Shown here: positions 1-12,263 of the stretch, one piece after another
How the letters are laid out: each line of letters starts with the position of its first letter
Numbering within the stretch: position 1 is the stretch's first letter
NCBI GenBank assembly: GCA_009746045.1
Contig: RPFO01000406.1
Coordinates: 1,332,030 to 1,396,029 of the forward strand
Reading direction: 5' to 3'
DNA from: Mesostigma viride
Lineage: Eukaryota; Streptophyta; Mesostigmatophyceae; Mesostigmatales; Mesostigmataceae
Length of the DNA: 64,000 bases
Translations under genes and position numbers: made by a program
The notes under the pieces: generated by a model
What the model was told of the DNA's origin: nothing
What the model saw: the letters and a program-made list of their open reading frames with translations, nothing else
The model's database searches: none

Positions 1-1263
1 AATTGACATCCAGGCACCATGGCTAGCGACGGTGATGGTGTGGGTCTATGGAACACGATGATGACTGGGCCGACGAGATGCAGGCCGTATTCGAGACTGT
101 CTGGACACACATCGTGAAAGAACAGACTCTCAACAAGAAAGGGCAGCCGACAGGTAACTACAAGCTAAGTGACGTGCACACTTTTGGATGCAAAATTCTC
201 GGGTTCTACCACCCGAGCAAGGCTAGCACCCGCCATATCATGGGCGCTCCGTACGCGAAGGAGGCAAGAGTGAGCGAGTGCAAGAGGCCGCCGGAGGCAT
301 TACGTCGCAGGCTGCGGGGTATTTGGTGTGACTCGCGATGCACATAAATGCCTTATTTAGCCATGCAGGCTGCTACTAGCCAGCCACCGTACCATATGTG
401 TTAATGGTTTAGGGAAGCTGGGTCGGGTTGCTGGCATGCATGGTATCCTGCATGCTAGCCACATTGTTGGCAGCCCGTATGGATTCTTGCTTCATGTAGA
501 TCAATATTGCATGGTGGCCTACCACGAGTAGGCAAGATGTCTGTTTCTGGCACAATGTCTTATTACTTTTGGCAAGTTGGCCGACTGACCGTGTGCTATT
601 TACAGACATTATTAATAACAACAGATGTACAATGCTTGTATTTGTAGGCATGCATCGACGGCAACGGCAATATTATGTGATGATGTGTTAAATAAAGGCA
701 AGTGGTGAATTGCAAGAACACAAAAAAAACATGCCTGATTGGTCAGAATGTTGAAGAACCCCCTGAACCATGCAAAAAACAGCATTTTCAAGTCTGAGTC
801 CCCGTATGATTTGCGTATTATACCCCGTATGGCGTATTATACACCATACCCATGGGCCCCGTATGATTGCGTATTGCGTATGGCTGTACACTGACTTTGA
901 TGTTGACGGGTTATTTTCCACCTTCGACGTCCACAGACCTTGCTATTTCGACTGGCCACACATCCGGATACTGGAGCTACTGTTTTATGGGTCGTACGCT
1001 TCCCTTCTTGACCAGTTCTTGACCTGTGCCAGCGCCTCCAACGCCATAACTGCTTCCGCAGCCAGTCTGACGGCCAGTTTCAGCACCACGCACCTGACCT
1101 GTCTGGCTGGTCGCGACCGCGCCTTCAGCTCGCCGCCCTCTTTTCCATCCTTCAGCGCTGACAGTTCCGCGGACCTCTGGAAACCCATCCCCTTGACCCG
1201 GCGAATCCACCCTCCTCCTCCACCTCCACGAAGCCATCTCACAGCACATCCTACACCCTGCAG
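1..1263. other. No secure gene; weak possible exon at left edge
   Basis: No gene can be supported here. A 99-codon frame opens at 48 on the plus strand, and a splice-donor-like CAG/GTAACT sits inside it near 152, so it could be a short exon, but I recognise no family. Positions 780-900 repeat CGTATTAT/CCCCGTATGA-type motifs. From about 1000 to 1260 the sequence is rich in Ser/Ala/Pro codons and may be the 5'-truncated body of the non-LTR element whose 3' end follows. Confidence 0.3.
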
Positions 1264-1367
1264 GTTGTCGCCCTGATTGTATTACAAACCCATAGATGCC
1301 CCTTTCTCAGGGCTATGTGTTACATATGCTCCCCACGGAGCTATGATTTTAATTAATTAATTAATCT
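1264..1367 (+). mobile_element. 3' end of a truncated non-LTR element
   Basis: This holds the same 3' block seen at 2610-2689 and 50440-50540: a 'GCCCCTTTCTCAGGGCTATGT' type stretch, a CTCC..CGGAG stem-loop near 1330, then a TTAATTAATTAATTAA tail. It marks the end of an older insertion upstream of the ORF1-only element. Confidence 0.6.
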
Positions 1368-2689
1368 CACGGCACGTGACGCCACTAGCTGCAGATGTGG
1401 CTGCTGTGGGTCGCACGCTGGCTGCTGAGCTCCCCACCATCCCCACCGCCACCGCCACCCGGCCCCCCCCCCCCCCCCCCCCCCCTCCGCCTCCACCGAC
1501 TCCATCACCGCCCAGCTCCGCGACATCGACCAGCGCCTCAAGGACAATGCCATCGCCATCGAGGTCGGCCTGCAAAACACCGCAGGCCTCACCACCCAGG
1601 CGGTGAAGGACATTGCCGCCAAGCCAGCCCCTGCTGGCCTGGCTGGCGATGCTCCTCCCATCCCGACCTGGGCGGACATGCTTAAGCAGCACACCACCTC
1701 CACCACCTCCGCCGTCGCAGCACAGCTCCAGCAGCAGACGCTCGACCTCCACGAGGAGGCCGAGCTCGCCAAGCGCAGGCTCAACGTCATCGTCAAGCAC
1801 TTCGACATGGAGGAAGGTGAGAATTCCGAGAAGCTTGCACGTGCGTTTGAGAGAGAAATTCTTGGTCGCATGGGCCTTACTGGTGAGATCGAGCTGGTCG
1901 CCCACCGCCTTCCCCCCGCGCGGGGTAAGGCAGGGGCGCCCCCGCTCCTTCTTACCTACTAAGCCCAGCGGACAAGATTTCGTTTCTCAGACGCCGCAAG
2001 CGGCTCGAGAAGACTCACTTCACCCTTGACGACGACTTGACCCTGGCGCAGCAACAACGGCGACCGTCGGGAGCTATGGCCGACCTACCTCCACTGAGCT
2101 CCGGCAGACCAAGGCGGGGCAGCTGGTGTACTGGAAGGGGGCGACCATATACGTCGGCCACAAGCCCTGGCATGCGACCCCCGCGGCCCCAGCGACTCCA
2201 GACGGCCCAGCTTAGGGGAATACAGCAGTAGTGTAGAATAGATAGACCGTGACCATGTACATGTACGCCTCCTACAGGCACTATACCAGCTGATTCACGA
2301 GCATTATTTAACCATGTACATGTGTGCCTATGATGTGCCACACTCAAGATGATGGCTAGCTTTATTATATAGTTATGCTGTGCCCATGCAGAGAGCTCTC
2401 TGCTGAGATGCCACGCTCTAGCTCTTGTATTTTCTGATCTTGTATAGCTACCATGATGATCTTTCCCCCCCATGACAGGCTCCCCTTAGTTGGGTTGAGC
2501 TTGAGACTCTGGGAGGTGACCTTCTCTTGGGGTCCCCCATTGACAGGCTCCCCCTTGGTGCACCTAGAGCAAGTGTCGTTTGCATTCCCACCCTTGCAGG
2601 AAGTAGCTTAGAATGTATAAGCCATATGCCCCTTCTCTGGGATATGTTCTACATATACTCCCAACGGAGTTATGTTCCTAATTAATTAA
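1368..2689 (+). mobile_element. ORF1-only (HAL1-like) LINE derivative, copy 1
   Basis: The element runs from ORF1 coding sequence straight into a 3' UTR and a TAATTAATTAA tail, with no endonuclease or reverse transcriptase. The 3' UTR (2230-2689) is closely related to that at 50100-50540. The terminal hairpin is ACTCC-CAAC-GGAGT near 2657-2671. A piggyBac-like element sits in the TTAA tail at 2686, and the tail resumes at 4438. Because another copy (49.88-50.54 kb) has the same ORF1-to-tail layout, this looks like a real non-autonomous family rather than a chance deletion. It presumably uses the machinery of a full-length LINE. Confidence 0.65.
1376..2231 (+). pseudogene. L1-like ORF1 protein (RNA-binding), frame-broken
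   Basis: An ORF1p-like nucleic-acid chaperone. The first part (about 1376-1640) is Ala/Pro/Thr-rich and contains a long C run encoding prolines. About 1640-1790 is likely coiled coil (QLQQQTLDLHEEAELAKRR). An RRM-like core follows, with RRLNVIVKHF, FEREILGRMGL and ELVAHRLPP. A basic C-terminal part (about 1975-2060, FLRRRKRL, then TLDDDLTLAQQQ) follows in another frame. Order and motifs fit the coiled coil-RRM-CTD plan of L1-type ORF1 proteins. The frame breaks at about 1950-1975 and again after 2060, so this copy is not intact. Related coding pieces lie at 24.84-25.47, 49.88-50.10 and 54.5-55.0 kb, and on the minus strand at 23.57-24.20 kb. Confidence 0.6.
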
Positions 2690-4437
2690 CCCGTGTTTTT
2701 TTAATTAGAACGCGATACATCGCGTTGTAAGCTTTTTTTAGAACACCTATAGCACCTAAGGAAAATTTTTTTTCATGGTCATGTATATACTTTCCTGAAA
2801 GCCCATAAATCAAAGGATTTTTTGAGCTACTCAGACCTACAAAATGCTTATTCATTAGAGAGATACACTGGTTTGAATACAGGGGGGTCTGACCATGACC
2901 GCGATTTCTTGACCCTAGGTCACAAGTCATGTGCTTATTCACAAATGGTTCATGAAAAAAATCTGGCTTCTTGCACGAGCTATGGGCAACATATGCAGGC
3001 TCTGTGAAACAAAACTCAGGCCCATTGGGCCACTGGAGCTATTTTTCATTAGCATCACAATTACAACGCAGTACAACGCAGTGGGAAACATGAGAGCCCT
3101 TGACAACATTACGCAACGACCCGAGCCGGCCATAAACGGGGCCATAGTGAGCTTGTAGGGTCAAAACGTTGAAAATAGGTGTTGTATAAGTTATACTGCA
3201 TCAAACATGCATCAAACATCATGACTGGATGACCTAATATGACTGAATCATGCAGCCATAGCCAAAGCATCATCCACTCTCACAACGTGTTGAGCACATG
3301 CCTCGTGGGAATGGAGGTGCTGGGTTTTCATTCCATAACGCGTGCAATACTGAAAGAAAGAGGCACGTGTAATGCAAGGCTTGGATAGGTTGAGTGATCC
3401 ATGAGCTTACATGCAGGCAAAGATGACGCTGGAATGCATGCTAGCAAATGGTGGCAAGATGCTAACAACACATGATTATACACCATGATTATGGGCACCC
3501 AGCTGATCTTCTTGCACAATCAACGCAGTATAAACCATCAACATCCAATCCTCACGATATATGCACGGCTTGACGACGTATACAGCACCTAAATACTGCA
3601 CAACTGCAACCTGCTATGGCTGACATGCAAGCAACGTCGAGTAGGATGGCGGTCTTAGAGAGGCTGGGCAGAGGTCGGTAGAAATAAGTGGAAAACTGGC
3701 AGAAACTAGGTAGAAACACGATATACTTACGCCTGCAAGCACTATTGAGCCGGTGGCAGAGGCCATTTCCAGGAAAATACAGCATACCGTAGCAATAGCC
3801 ACGGTCACGCCTTACGCTATTTGCAGGCACCATCATGCCCGGAGCTACCCAATAAAAGTCTGCACAAATCTCGGTTTAGCCGAGAGTCCGGGCGTTCGGA
3901 ATGAATAAACATGTGTTAAGAAGTCGAAACACCTTGGAAATACCAAGCATGGTGCCGCAGCAGACCCGAGTCTTGACGTAGTAATATGTATGCCGGTTTC
4001 CAGGGTTTCCGCATGAAAGTTGGGTGAGAAACTGGAAAAAACTACGTTTCCTTTGCCCCAGTACCTCAACAAACTCGTAGAAACCTAATTATCAACCTTT
4101 GAACGCATCATCATGGTCGTGCTACCCAACAGCCACTGAAATTCGCGCGAAAACTGGCGAGATCTACCTGCCGCCATCGCCGTCGTCTTCACCTTCGTCC
4201 CGCGAAAATGCCTGATTTCAGTGGTACATATTTGTTTGCAGCTGTCACAAAAAAAATACCAAAAATACCAAAAATACCAGGATTTTTTCTTGAATTCTAT
4301 GAGATGTTTCTGACCTATCTTGAAAGTTTCAGACCAAAAATCGCATGTTTAATAGGTTTGCCACGTGTCAGATTACAACGCGATACATCGCGTTCTAACC
4401 CTACAACGCGATGTATCGCGTTGTAAAAAAACACGGG
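2690..4437. mobile_element. Non-autonomous piggyBac-like DNA transposon (copy 1)
   Basis: Flanked by TTAA on both sides (2686-2689 and 4438-4441). The ends are perfect 14-bp inverted repeats, CCCGTGTTTTTTTA at the left and its reverse complement at the right. Just inside each end is the palindrome AACGCGATACATCGCGTT (2709-2726; right-end copies at 4377-4394 and, inverted, 4405-4422), extending the inverted repeat to about 36 bp with a small gap. TTAA duplication plus CCC ends are piggyBac hallmarks. No transposase is recognisable, so it must be mobilised in trans. It landed in the TTAA-rich tail of a LINE-derived element. Confidence 0.85.
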
Positions 4438-4441
4438 TTAA

Positions 4442-6171
4442 TTAGTGCCCCAACCATGTAGTCACTAGAGGGGGATATAATCCTCATCTGAGCTGTCCAT
4501 CTGAGTAGCAAGGGCAGACGAGGTGGTAGTGTCGCGGCTATCCTCAGGGGCAATAACCTCCACCTGCCGACTTCTACCCTGCATTCTACCAATGGGTCGT
4601 GGGGCCCATGGGGAGAAAACAGGAGCATGCATGCCCCACAGGAAGGTGCTTATCGCAGACAGCAGCCCATTTCTCCTTGTCTATAATAATAATACTATTA
4701 CTACTATTTCCTCTCAGACAACTACCCTAGTCCTTCCACGGCGTTGGAGCGCCATGCGTCCAGGCATAGTTGTCTCACTTCATATACTAAATAAGATTCG
4801 CACACAGTGAGTGCCGCATGGGCATCGTGTGTAGCACATAACATTAGTATGGTGTACAGTATATAGTACGATGTGGCCTTTTATACCAAGTGTGACGTGT
4901 GATGTGCCATGAACCTAATGTGGGCCGGCGTGGGCCTCATTGCTGAGCACAATTTGGCCCACATGTGTTGATGCACTGATATGCAGTAATTGCTGTGCAC
5001 TCATGGACATGGGGCAAGAGAAACCTTTCACAAAGCATTTTGTATTTTCAATCAACACCTTGTGCTAAAACAAAGCACAACCAGGCTTCAAGCAGGGCCG
5101 TTAAAGTTTGTCCAACAAGGTAAGATTCCAGCAAACCTCACATCAACATACACCACGGCACATGCCTTGGAAAGACAGGCAAGTCCACAAGGTCTACGTG
5201 GATGCCAAAGCTACTGACACCATGGACGCCAGCAAAGTCAGTGACCACTAAAACGACATGAAGCTAATCACTGCCACCACATGGGCAGCCTTGATCTGAC
5301 ACGATTTACGAGTCTGTGTCAGCTATTGCCGGTGTTGCGGCATGACTGGCTTCAAAAGCGCATCTTGCGGCTCAGTCGGCGCCCGGGGTTTCTCAGCAGG
5401 CACTCGGTGGCAATGCGGTACGCCTCACTGCATTACATAATGGCAACCACGGAGCACAAGGTAAGCAAGCCGAAGACGCAGAGCAGCGCCCGTCGCCATC
5501 AGCGCTCAAGGTTGCCAGCAGACGTAATATTTGGCTAGTCATGTAATCATCCTCTTGGCTGCTCAAGACTGACTCATGTACGTGGTGCGGCATTGGTCTG
5601 TCTAGATGGGCTGCCACAACAGGGCCCGTCGCTGTTCCGATGTGTCCTTTACCCGCTACAGCCTCCAGCATTTACATAACACCAAACCCTTCAAATAAAG
5701 GGATTTTGCAAACACGTCATCACACACGCAAATCATCCTCAGCCAAATAGAGACCAACGGCGATGCCATTGTGATTGCTTGCGGCTGGCAAGCTATGCTA
5801 ATCTGATGCACATATTGCCACCTGCAAAGAATTTCTCTCCTTACGCAAAAGAATGACAGGATGTGCCAAGCACCCACTCCCACGAGGCCCGACACACCAC
5901 ATGGACTTGAAAGAAAGTCCCTTGATGAAAAGACAGGCCCACAACCTGTAAACCTCACACTGCCAGCCACAGATTAGGGACATCAGGGACGCCGTCATCG
6001 CATACTACACAGGACATCAAACACCCGCCTGCCACTAGTACTTGCGCATGCACCAACATATGTCGAGCCCGTCCTCAACCCCACGAGGAAGGAGCCATCA
6101 AGCTATAGACCACACACACTGCCCCTCGTCAGCTAAAGCAAAGAGAAATGTAGTGCTCAAGGAATGGCATG
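4442..6171. other. Intergenic, 3' flank of the phytocyanin-nucleotidase gene
   Basis: I see no supported coding sequence. On the minus strand this is downstream of the stop at 6172. A TGTAA motif (plus-strand TTACA at 5671-5675) is a candidate chlorophyte-type polyadenylation signal about 500 bases after the stop. A short ATAATAATA tract lies at about 4683-4710. Confidence 0.4.
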
Positions 6172-9100
6172 CTAGCACACACACCGCCACTCGTCAAGCA
6201 CACTCTCCGGGTGCTCCACCGCGCGCTCAACGCCCTGCTGGTACTTCCTCCACGCAATGTTCATGTCGTCCTCGTCATTGCAGCCCGCCGCAACGGCCTT
6301 TGACATGGCGGCCTGCGAGGACAAGGGGGGGGGGGGGGGGGCAGTTGGCAGACGGAGGGTTTGAGGGGCAACACCAAGGGGGGGCAGAGAGCATGATCAG
6401 CATGACCAAGGCGGGCCAGAGAGCAGAGGGCGAGCCGGCGCCAGATCCAGGTAACTCGTAAATGCACTTGGGCCACCCCCACAGCCAGGCTCCATGGTAG
6501 CGCAGGCACGTGCCAGTACGTGTGAGCATTAAAGCAACTCGCCGTAAGCTGTCGAAACACCCACTTTTGGCCGCTCCAAGGATGCAAGCACCTCTGGCCA
6601 TGTGACCCAAAGCCGTGACAGGTCTTCGTGTGAGGGATCTAAGTGTGAGGGATGTCAGGTCGTGTGTTGAGCAAGGGAAGTTATGCCCCCCGTGCCCCCC
6701 CCCCCCCCCCCCCGACCCCTGAAGCCCCCAACCACTTCCCCTCGTCTCATGGCCCCCACTCGGCCCCACCGACTCAACTCCTGTCAGCCCCTGCCCTTTT
6801 TGACCCCCTAACTCGACTAGTGCCCCTGCCCGCCATTATCCCCTTATTTGATCATAAATGCCCACACCTGCGCGCCCCCCCCCCTCACCTCAGTGAAATC
6901 GTCCATCTTCTGCAGGAGTGCCCACATGAAGCCCTTGACGGTCATGGGCACGTTGCCCCAGTCGTCCTTAATGCGCGCTGCCGCCCCGAGGGCGTCATCC
7001 ATCGCGCTGTAGAAGCGCTGGCCCTTGCCGTCATCCGCGGTGAGCTCGCTCAGGTCTGCGCTGAAGAAGGACGGGTCGCCCTCTGCGTAGGCGAACTCCT
7101 TGACGGAGTGCAGGATCTGGCGCTTGTACTCGGGCCACGTCGCAAGGGCAACCGCCTCCCAGGGGGCCATCAGGCTGCTGACGAGCAGGAAGTTGCCTGC
7201 GAGCAAACAACGAGCCACGCCGGATGGGTGAAGCAGTACGATTTAGACCACTGAGACACCTTTGTAAGATTTGGACCACTGAGACATGGGTAGGACAATT
7301 GCAGGTTCGACATGTGTAGCTGGGTGCGACAACGGCATCTTGGCCGGCGTGGTGATCCTTGCGAGTTGCAACTAACCACAACATTGTCATTAATTACGCC
7401 TGTAACAGTCGATGTCAGGGGCGAGCCGTGCTGCCATTCCAGCTGGCCGACGGCACATCACGTCGCCATCGTTAACCTCAATTGTGTCTGCCAAGTCCCT
7501 GAAACCCATGCAGAGACTATATGCAAGGCCTCCCCCTAGACCATCTTTGTAGCCAGATGCAACCCACTCGTCGTTTGAGCATTACCCGGCACCAGATGGG
7601 CTGGACATGGGTTGGGAATGCGTACCACCATAGCAGCCCACTTGCGTCGTAATTGTTGTGAGCAACCCCATAGCAATGCCGTTATCTACGCCTTCGACAA
7701 AACTAATGTCGGAGGCAAGCCGTGGAGCGATCCCAGCTGCCCAGCCACTGCAGCAGATCGCACACACCATCGTCGCCACCAATCGCTATTCGGCATCATT
7801 CCTTTACCACACCACAAGCCATCGCCTCCCGTTTGATGGGAGCGCAGAACCGATATGCGATGCTGCCCCTATCCGCCATCCTTGCAGCCACAGCAACCTG
7901 CGCGACAACAGAGCACCACCCTGCACCGCGAGCGCGGTGGAAGGAACATGGTCTCCCTCACCTCCCAACTCCTCCAGGTAGTCAACCTCACCACGTCTGA
8001 AGGGGGCCCAGGAGGTTCCATGTGCCCACAGGGTTGATGACAACCGCCCCAGGCCCGTGCTGTCTACAAAGCGCAGGGAATGCGGAGTGAGGGGCCTGGA
8101 TGAATTCAGATATCCTTGAATCATGAGAATGAAGTTTGAACGGACAACATCCAATGCAGCCATTGTTAAGGGTAATCATGGGCCACTCACCCAGGGTGCA
8201 GTAGCGCGAGTCCAGGGGGCTGATGAGCACGTCCTTATCACGGCCAATCAGGGCGAAGCCCAAGATGTCAGTGTCAATGATCTTCAGGGCATCATAAAAC
8301 CGGCTGGCCAGCAGGTTCGTCTTGCTTTTAAACACGGTGTAGTCGTCGCCGCCGTCCGACATGAACGAGTTGATCGCAATGTTGTACTCAGTGTCGGGGT
8401 CGAAATCACACAGCATGCCGTGCTCGTCGTAAAACTGGACGCTGCGCACGACCACACCCTCGCCGGGCACCAGAACCTGCGTCACGCGGAAGTTGGAGGA
8501 GATCTGGAGGAAGGCGCCGTCACCAAAGTTCTTGGCCGAGTGCTCGAACATGGCCCAGATCTCGCTGCCGTTGAGCGCCTTGACGGCCAGGCCGTTGCCG
8601 GGGAAGCGGAAGGCGCCCAACAAGTGGCGGGTGTCAACCGGGCCGGCAGGGATGGTCACACCGATCCCACCGCCTGTCACATCGGGGGTGTTTTGGTCAC
8701 CGGCAACAGTGGGGGTGTGGCAAGGTAAGGACAGAGGCTGGGTAAACAACGACATGACGATCCTCATGGCATAAGAGAGAGGGGATGCTGACCATCGATG
8801 TCATCCTTGGTTCATGGATGGGCATGACGAGGGGTGTGGCCGACCCGTTTACACGGATAATCCAGGCATCACAGTCATTACAGGCGCGGCGGGGCACCGG
8901 GACGACACGTAGGGACCCTGCGTGGCCTCTGGATGGGCACCCCGTGTATTGGCCACGGATGAATAAAACAGTGGAGGCTACGGATGAAGGAGCAAATGGA
9001 GGTCATGGATGAATAAACAACTGGAGGTCACGGATGAATAAACAAATGGGAGGGGTGTCCCATCAGCCATTTACGACCCTCCGGAACCTTCCCTGTCGTC

Positions 9101-10619
9101 CGATTTCGGACAGGAGGGAGCCTTTGCGTCTTACCAAAACGGGTTTCGTCCTCCAAAGCTTGGAAAGGAGGGAGCTCCCGGGGCAAATTTTACAGTCGTC
9201 ATCCAAATGACTGGCCCGAAGGAGCTCCCTGTTTTTACTATCGATCGTCGACAAGTATGGATGGGGGGAGTGACCAGATCGTGCTGCTAAGATGAACTGA
9301 ACTGAACTGGACGTCTACGGCCATACGGTATGATCCGATACTTAATGTACGCAGGGTTCAGTATACGCAGGGTTGCATAACTTGCATCAGTTGCACGCTG
9401 TCACATTCATGACAAGGTTACATACTGCATCGGCAAGAAAGGTTATTGTACGGCAGCAATCAGCCAGCAAGATATTATAGCTTAGTAGATTTGGTAGAAA
9501 ATAGTATAATCAAGTAAAACACAGTAAAATCTAGTAGAGATACAGATCTTGGCCACTCTTCATTTACGTTCGTCGTTCGCCAAAATGGCGCGGAGGGAGC
9601 TCCGAAAAATTTACTAGGCGATTGCTTTTCTCCCGTCGTCGGCAGTCCCCGGGAAGTACCAGAGCTCCCGGGGTACCCAACACTGAGTGGGGCAACCCTC
9701 CTCGAACGGAGGTCACGGATGAAAAAACAAATGGAGGTCATGGATGAATGAACAAATGGAAGCTACAAGTCAGCCGGCACTGCCCACACCCCTCCCCGCA
9801 GGACCAGACAGCGTGATGGCCGACTGCTTCATACAGAAGTGCAACGTTACTAAATGTACCTAGGACCCAGTCATATCATAAGGCGTGGATTCCACCATGC
9901 AGCCCAGCAATGACAAGGGCGAGGGCACACACACCACCAACGCAGAGGAGATGTGGGAAACGCTCAGGTGTGCAAGCAAAGGGTGCAAGGAACGGTTGTT
10001 TTCCGAAAGGGCCATGCAAGCGACCGCTCCCCAAGGTGTTGCCTAGCCAAGCCGAAGAGCGCTGTTGATCGCTGCCTGTCCAAACTCACTGTTGAAGACG
10101 CCGAACCGCACGGGGGATGGCGAAAAGGCATGGGCAACTAATGCGAAAGAGTCGGCGATGACGTTGCCCAGCGTGGTGCTGCCAGTGCGCAGGTTGTACT
10201 TGTCCAGGGGGGCCAGACCACCCACCAGGTCGACAGGGGTCTCAGTACCCGGGATCCAGACGGGGGGAGCTGCACGCACACCCATTCGCCACCCATTCAC
10301 CCATTCGCCATCGCACACCCCGCATATTCCCACGGGATAGTCGGACGCCGAGCAAGAGCGGTTTGTCAGTTGAATGTCCCACAGAGCTACAAGCGTGGGT
10401 GTCTCGCCCGCCAGTTCCTTCTCCTTCTTCTTCTTCTTCTTCTTCTTAGGACAGCGCCTCTGGCCAAGCTTAGGCCAGTCATACGCCCACATGTGTGACT
10501 TGAGGGTGTCGCATACCAAGTGGTTGGGAGTACCCAAACTAAGACGCGGCGTGCCAGGACCGTGGATGTGGCAATGCACAGGAGGAATGCAAGGCATATG
10601 GTGGTGGGGTGTGTGTGTG

Positions 10620-10653
<34 letters not shown>

Positions 10654-12217
10654 GGAAGGGTGCGGGGGCGTGTGAGGGCGATGGGGCATGATATCCTGTG
10701 GTATGTCCGAGACGCCACAGAGGTGGCTGCCAACAACAACACATCACATCATATGACGCGTACATCACACCAGGGAGCGGCAGGATAAGAAGACAGGCCA
10801 TGTGATGGCACATGTGCCCACATGATGCAAGATCAACATCTGTCAGTCACTGTCGATATACATCATTTTGAAAGGGACGACCTGGGACTGGGACCAGCGA
10901 TCATCATATACAGCTTGCCCTTTATGTGCAAAGGCTTCATACTCAAATGGGTGTGGCGAGCGCTGAAACGAAAATAGTTGTGAACTTTCCCACAACGTCA
11001 TAGGCACATATACAGCGATGTCCAGGCCACTGGAAGCTGGACAACCACATGCAAGCACCCACCCACGGTTGTGCCCGCCTCCAGGCCAGCACTTACCGAT
11101 GGTCAGGTTGAACTTCATGCCGTGCACGCAGTAGGTCGGATTTGCGACGTACAACGGCCCTGTGACACACGACAGGTTAAAGGCAAATACACACACACAC
11201 ACGCACACACACACACACAAAAAAAAAAAAAGAAAGAAAGAAAGAAAGAAAAAGAGATGACAGGCGGAAGGCATTGGACAGAATGTCCTACGGGATATCT
11301 GGAAGGAGCAGCGTCGGGTATGCCATGAGCCACAGTCAGGAGCTGCCTCCACAACGCAGCGGCCTGCTGGGTAATCCTGCGCGAGGGCTTGTGCTGCATT
11401 CTTCAAACAGAATGGGTCTGCACACAGGACGGCACTGTCAACAGGGTGCCATTGGATGAAAAGGTGACGCTGGATGGAGAGACGACCCTAGGTGACAAGG
11501 CAGGCCCGACCAGTACAAAAGGATTGTCCCTTGACCCCAACCCACAAGAAAGGTTGATGAAGAAACCCCAACACACTGTTGCCAATAATGCCGGAGCATT
11601 GCCAGGATTTAGCACCCACACCCCATGTGACTGCACGCATGTCAACCACCACTATTCGTTGCCACGGAGTCTCCCCAGCGCAGGCGGGGAGCTTCCATCC
11701 GGCACTCTCAAGGTTCAGAGAATTCCTGCATCGGCCACACACCCTGAGGTTTACCCTGAAGTACGTATAGGGCGGTAATCAATTACTCCCTTTGAAGTAT
11801 GTAATGAGCTGGGCCATCATGGGCAGAACGCGGATGGAAAGGCCGTCATGCAAGGTCTATTTAGTACGTGTAATTGCTTGTGTAAGTACCTGGGACTATC
11901 GTGGTCAGCACGCGGATGGACAGGCCGTCGACCACGGTCGCGCTTGGGAAATCCAACGCATAGGTGAAGTCGCAGTTGTCAAGTGCCTCGCGGTTGGGCA
12001 GGAGCTTTGCGTCCATCTCGGTTGGGCTGCGGAAGACTGCGGGCAAGGAATGCCCAGAGAACGATGGGGGTAAAGCGAGCAACAGGTCACCCACGCAGAA
12101 AACGACGAGGGGTCAAGGGAATCTTAGTACCAAGACCTTAACGAGCCTCACAGGCATACCCCCGGGACATCGCCTCACCCAAGCGCATCACATTGGAAAC
12201 ACACTAAATATGAGCAC

Positions 12218-12263
<46 letters not shown>

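Noticed and set aside
10843-10967. Possible extra exon (RSPHPFEYEAFAHKGQ frame) between the last cupredoxin exon and the nucleotidase exons
   Set aside because: It has an acceptor-like TTTCAG, but joining it in the phase required by the upstream exon gives an early stop, and the 11097 to 10269 junction closes perfectly without it.
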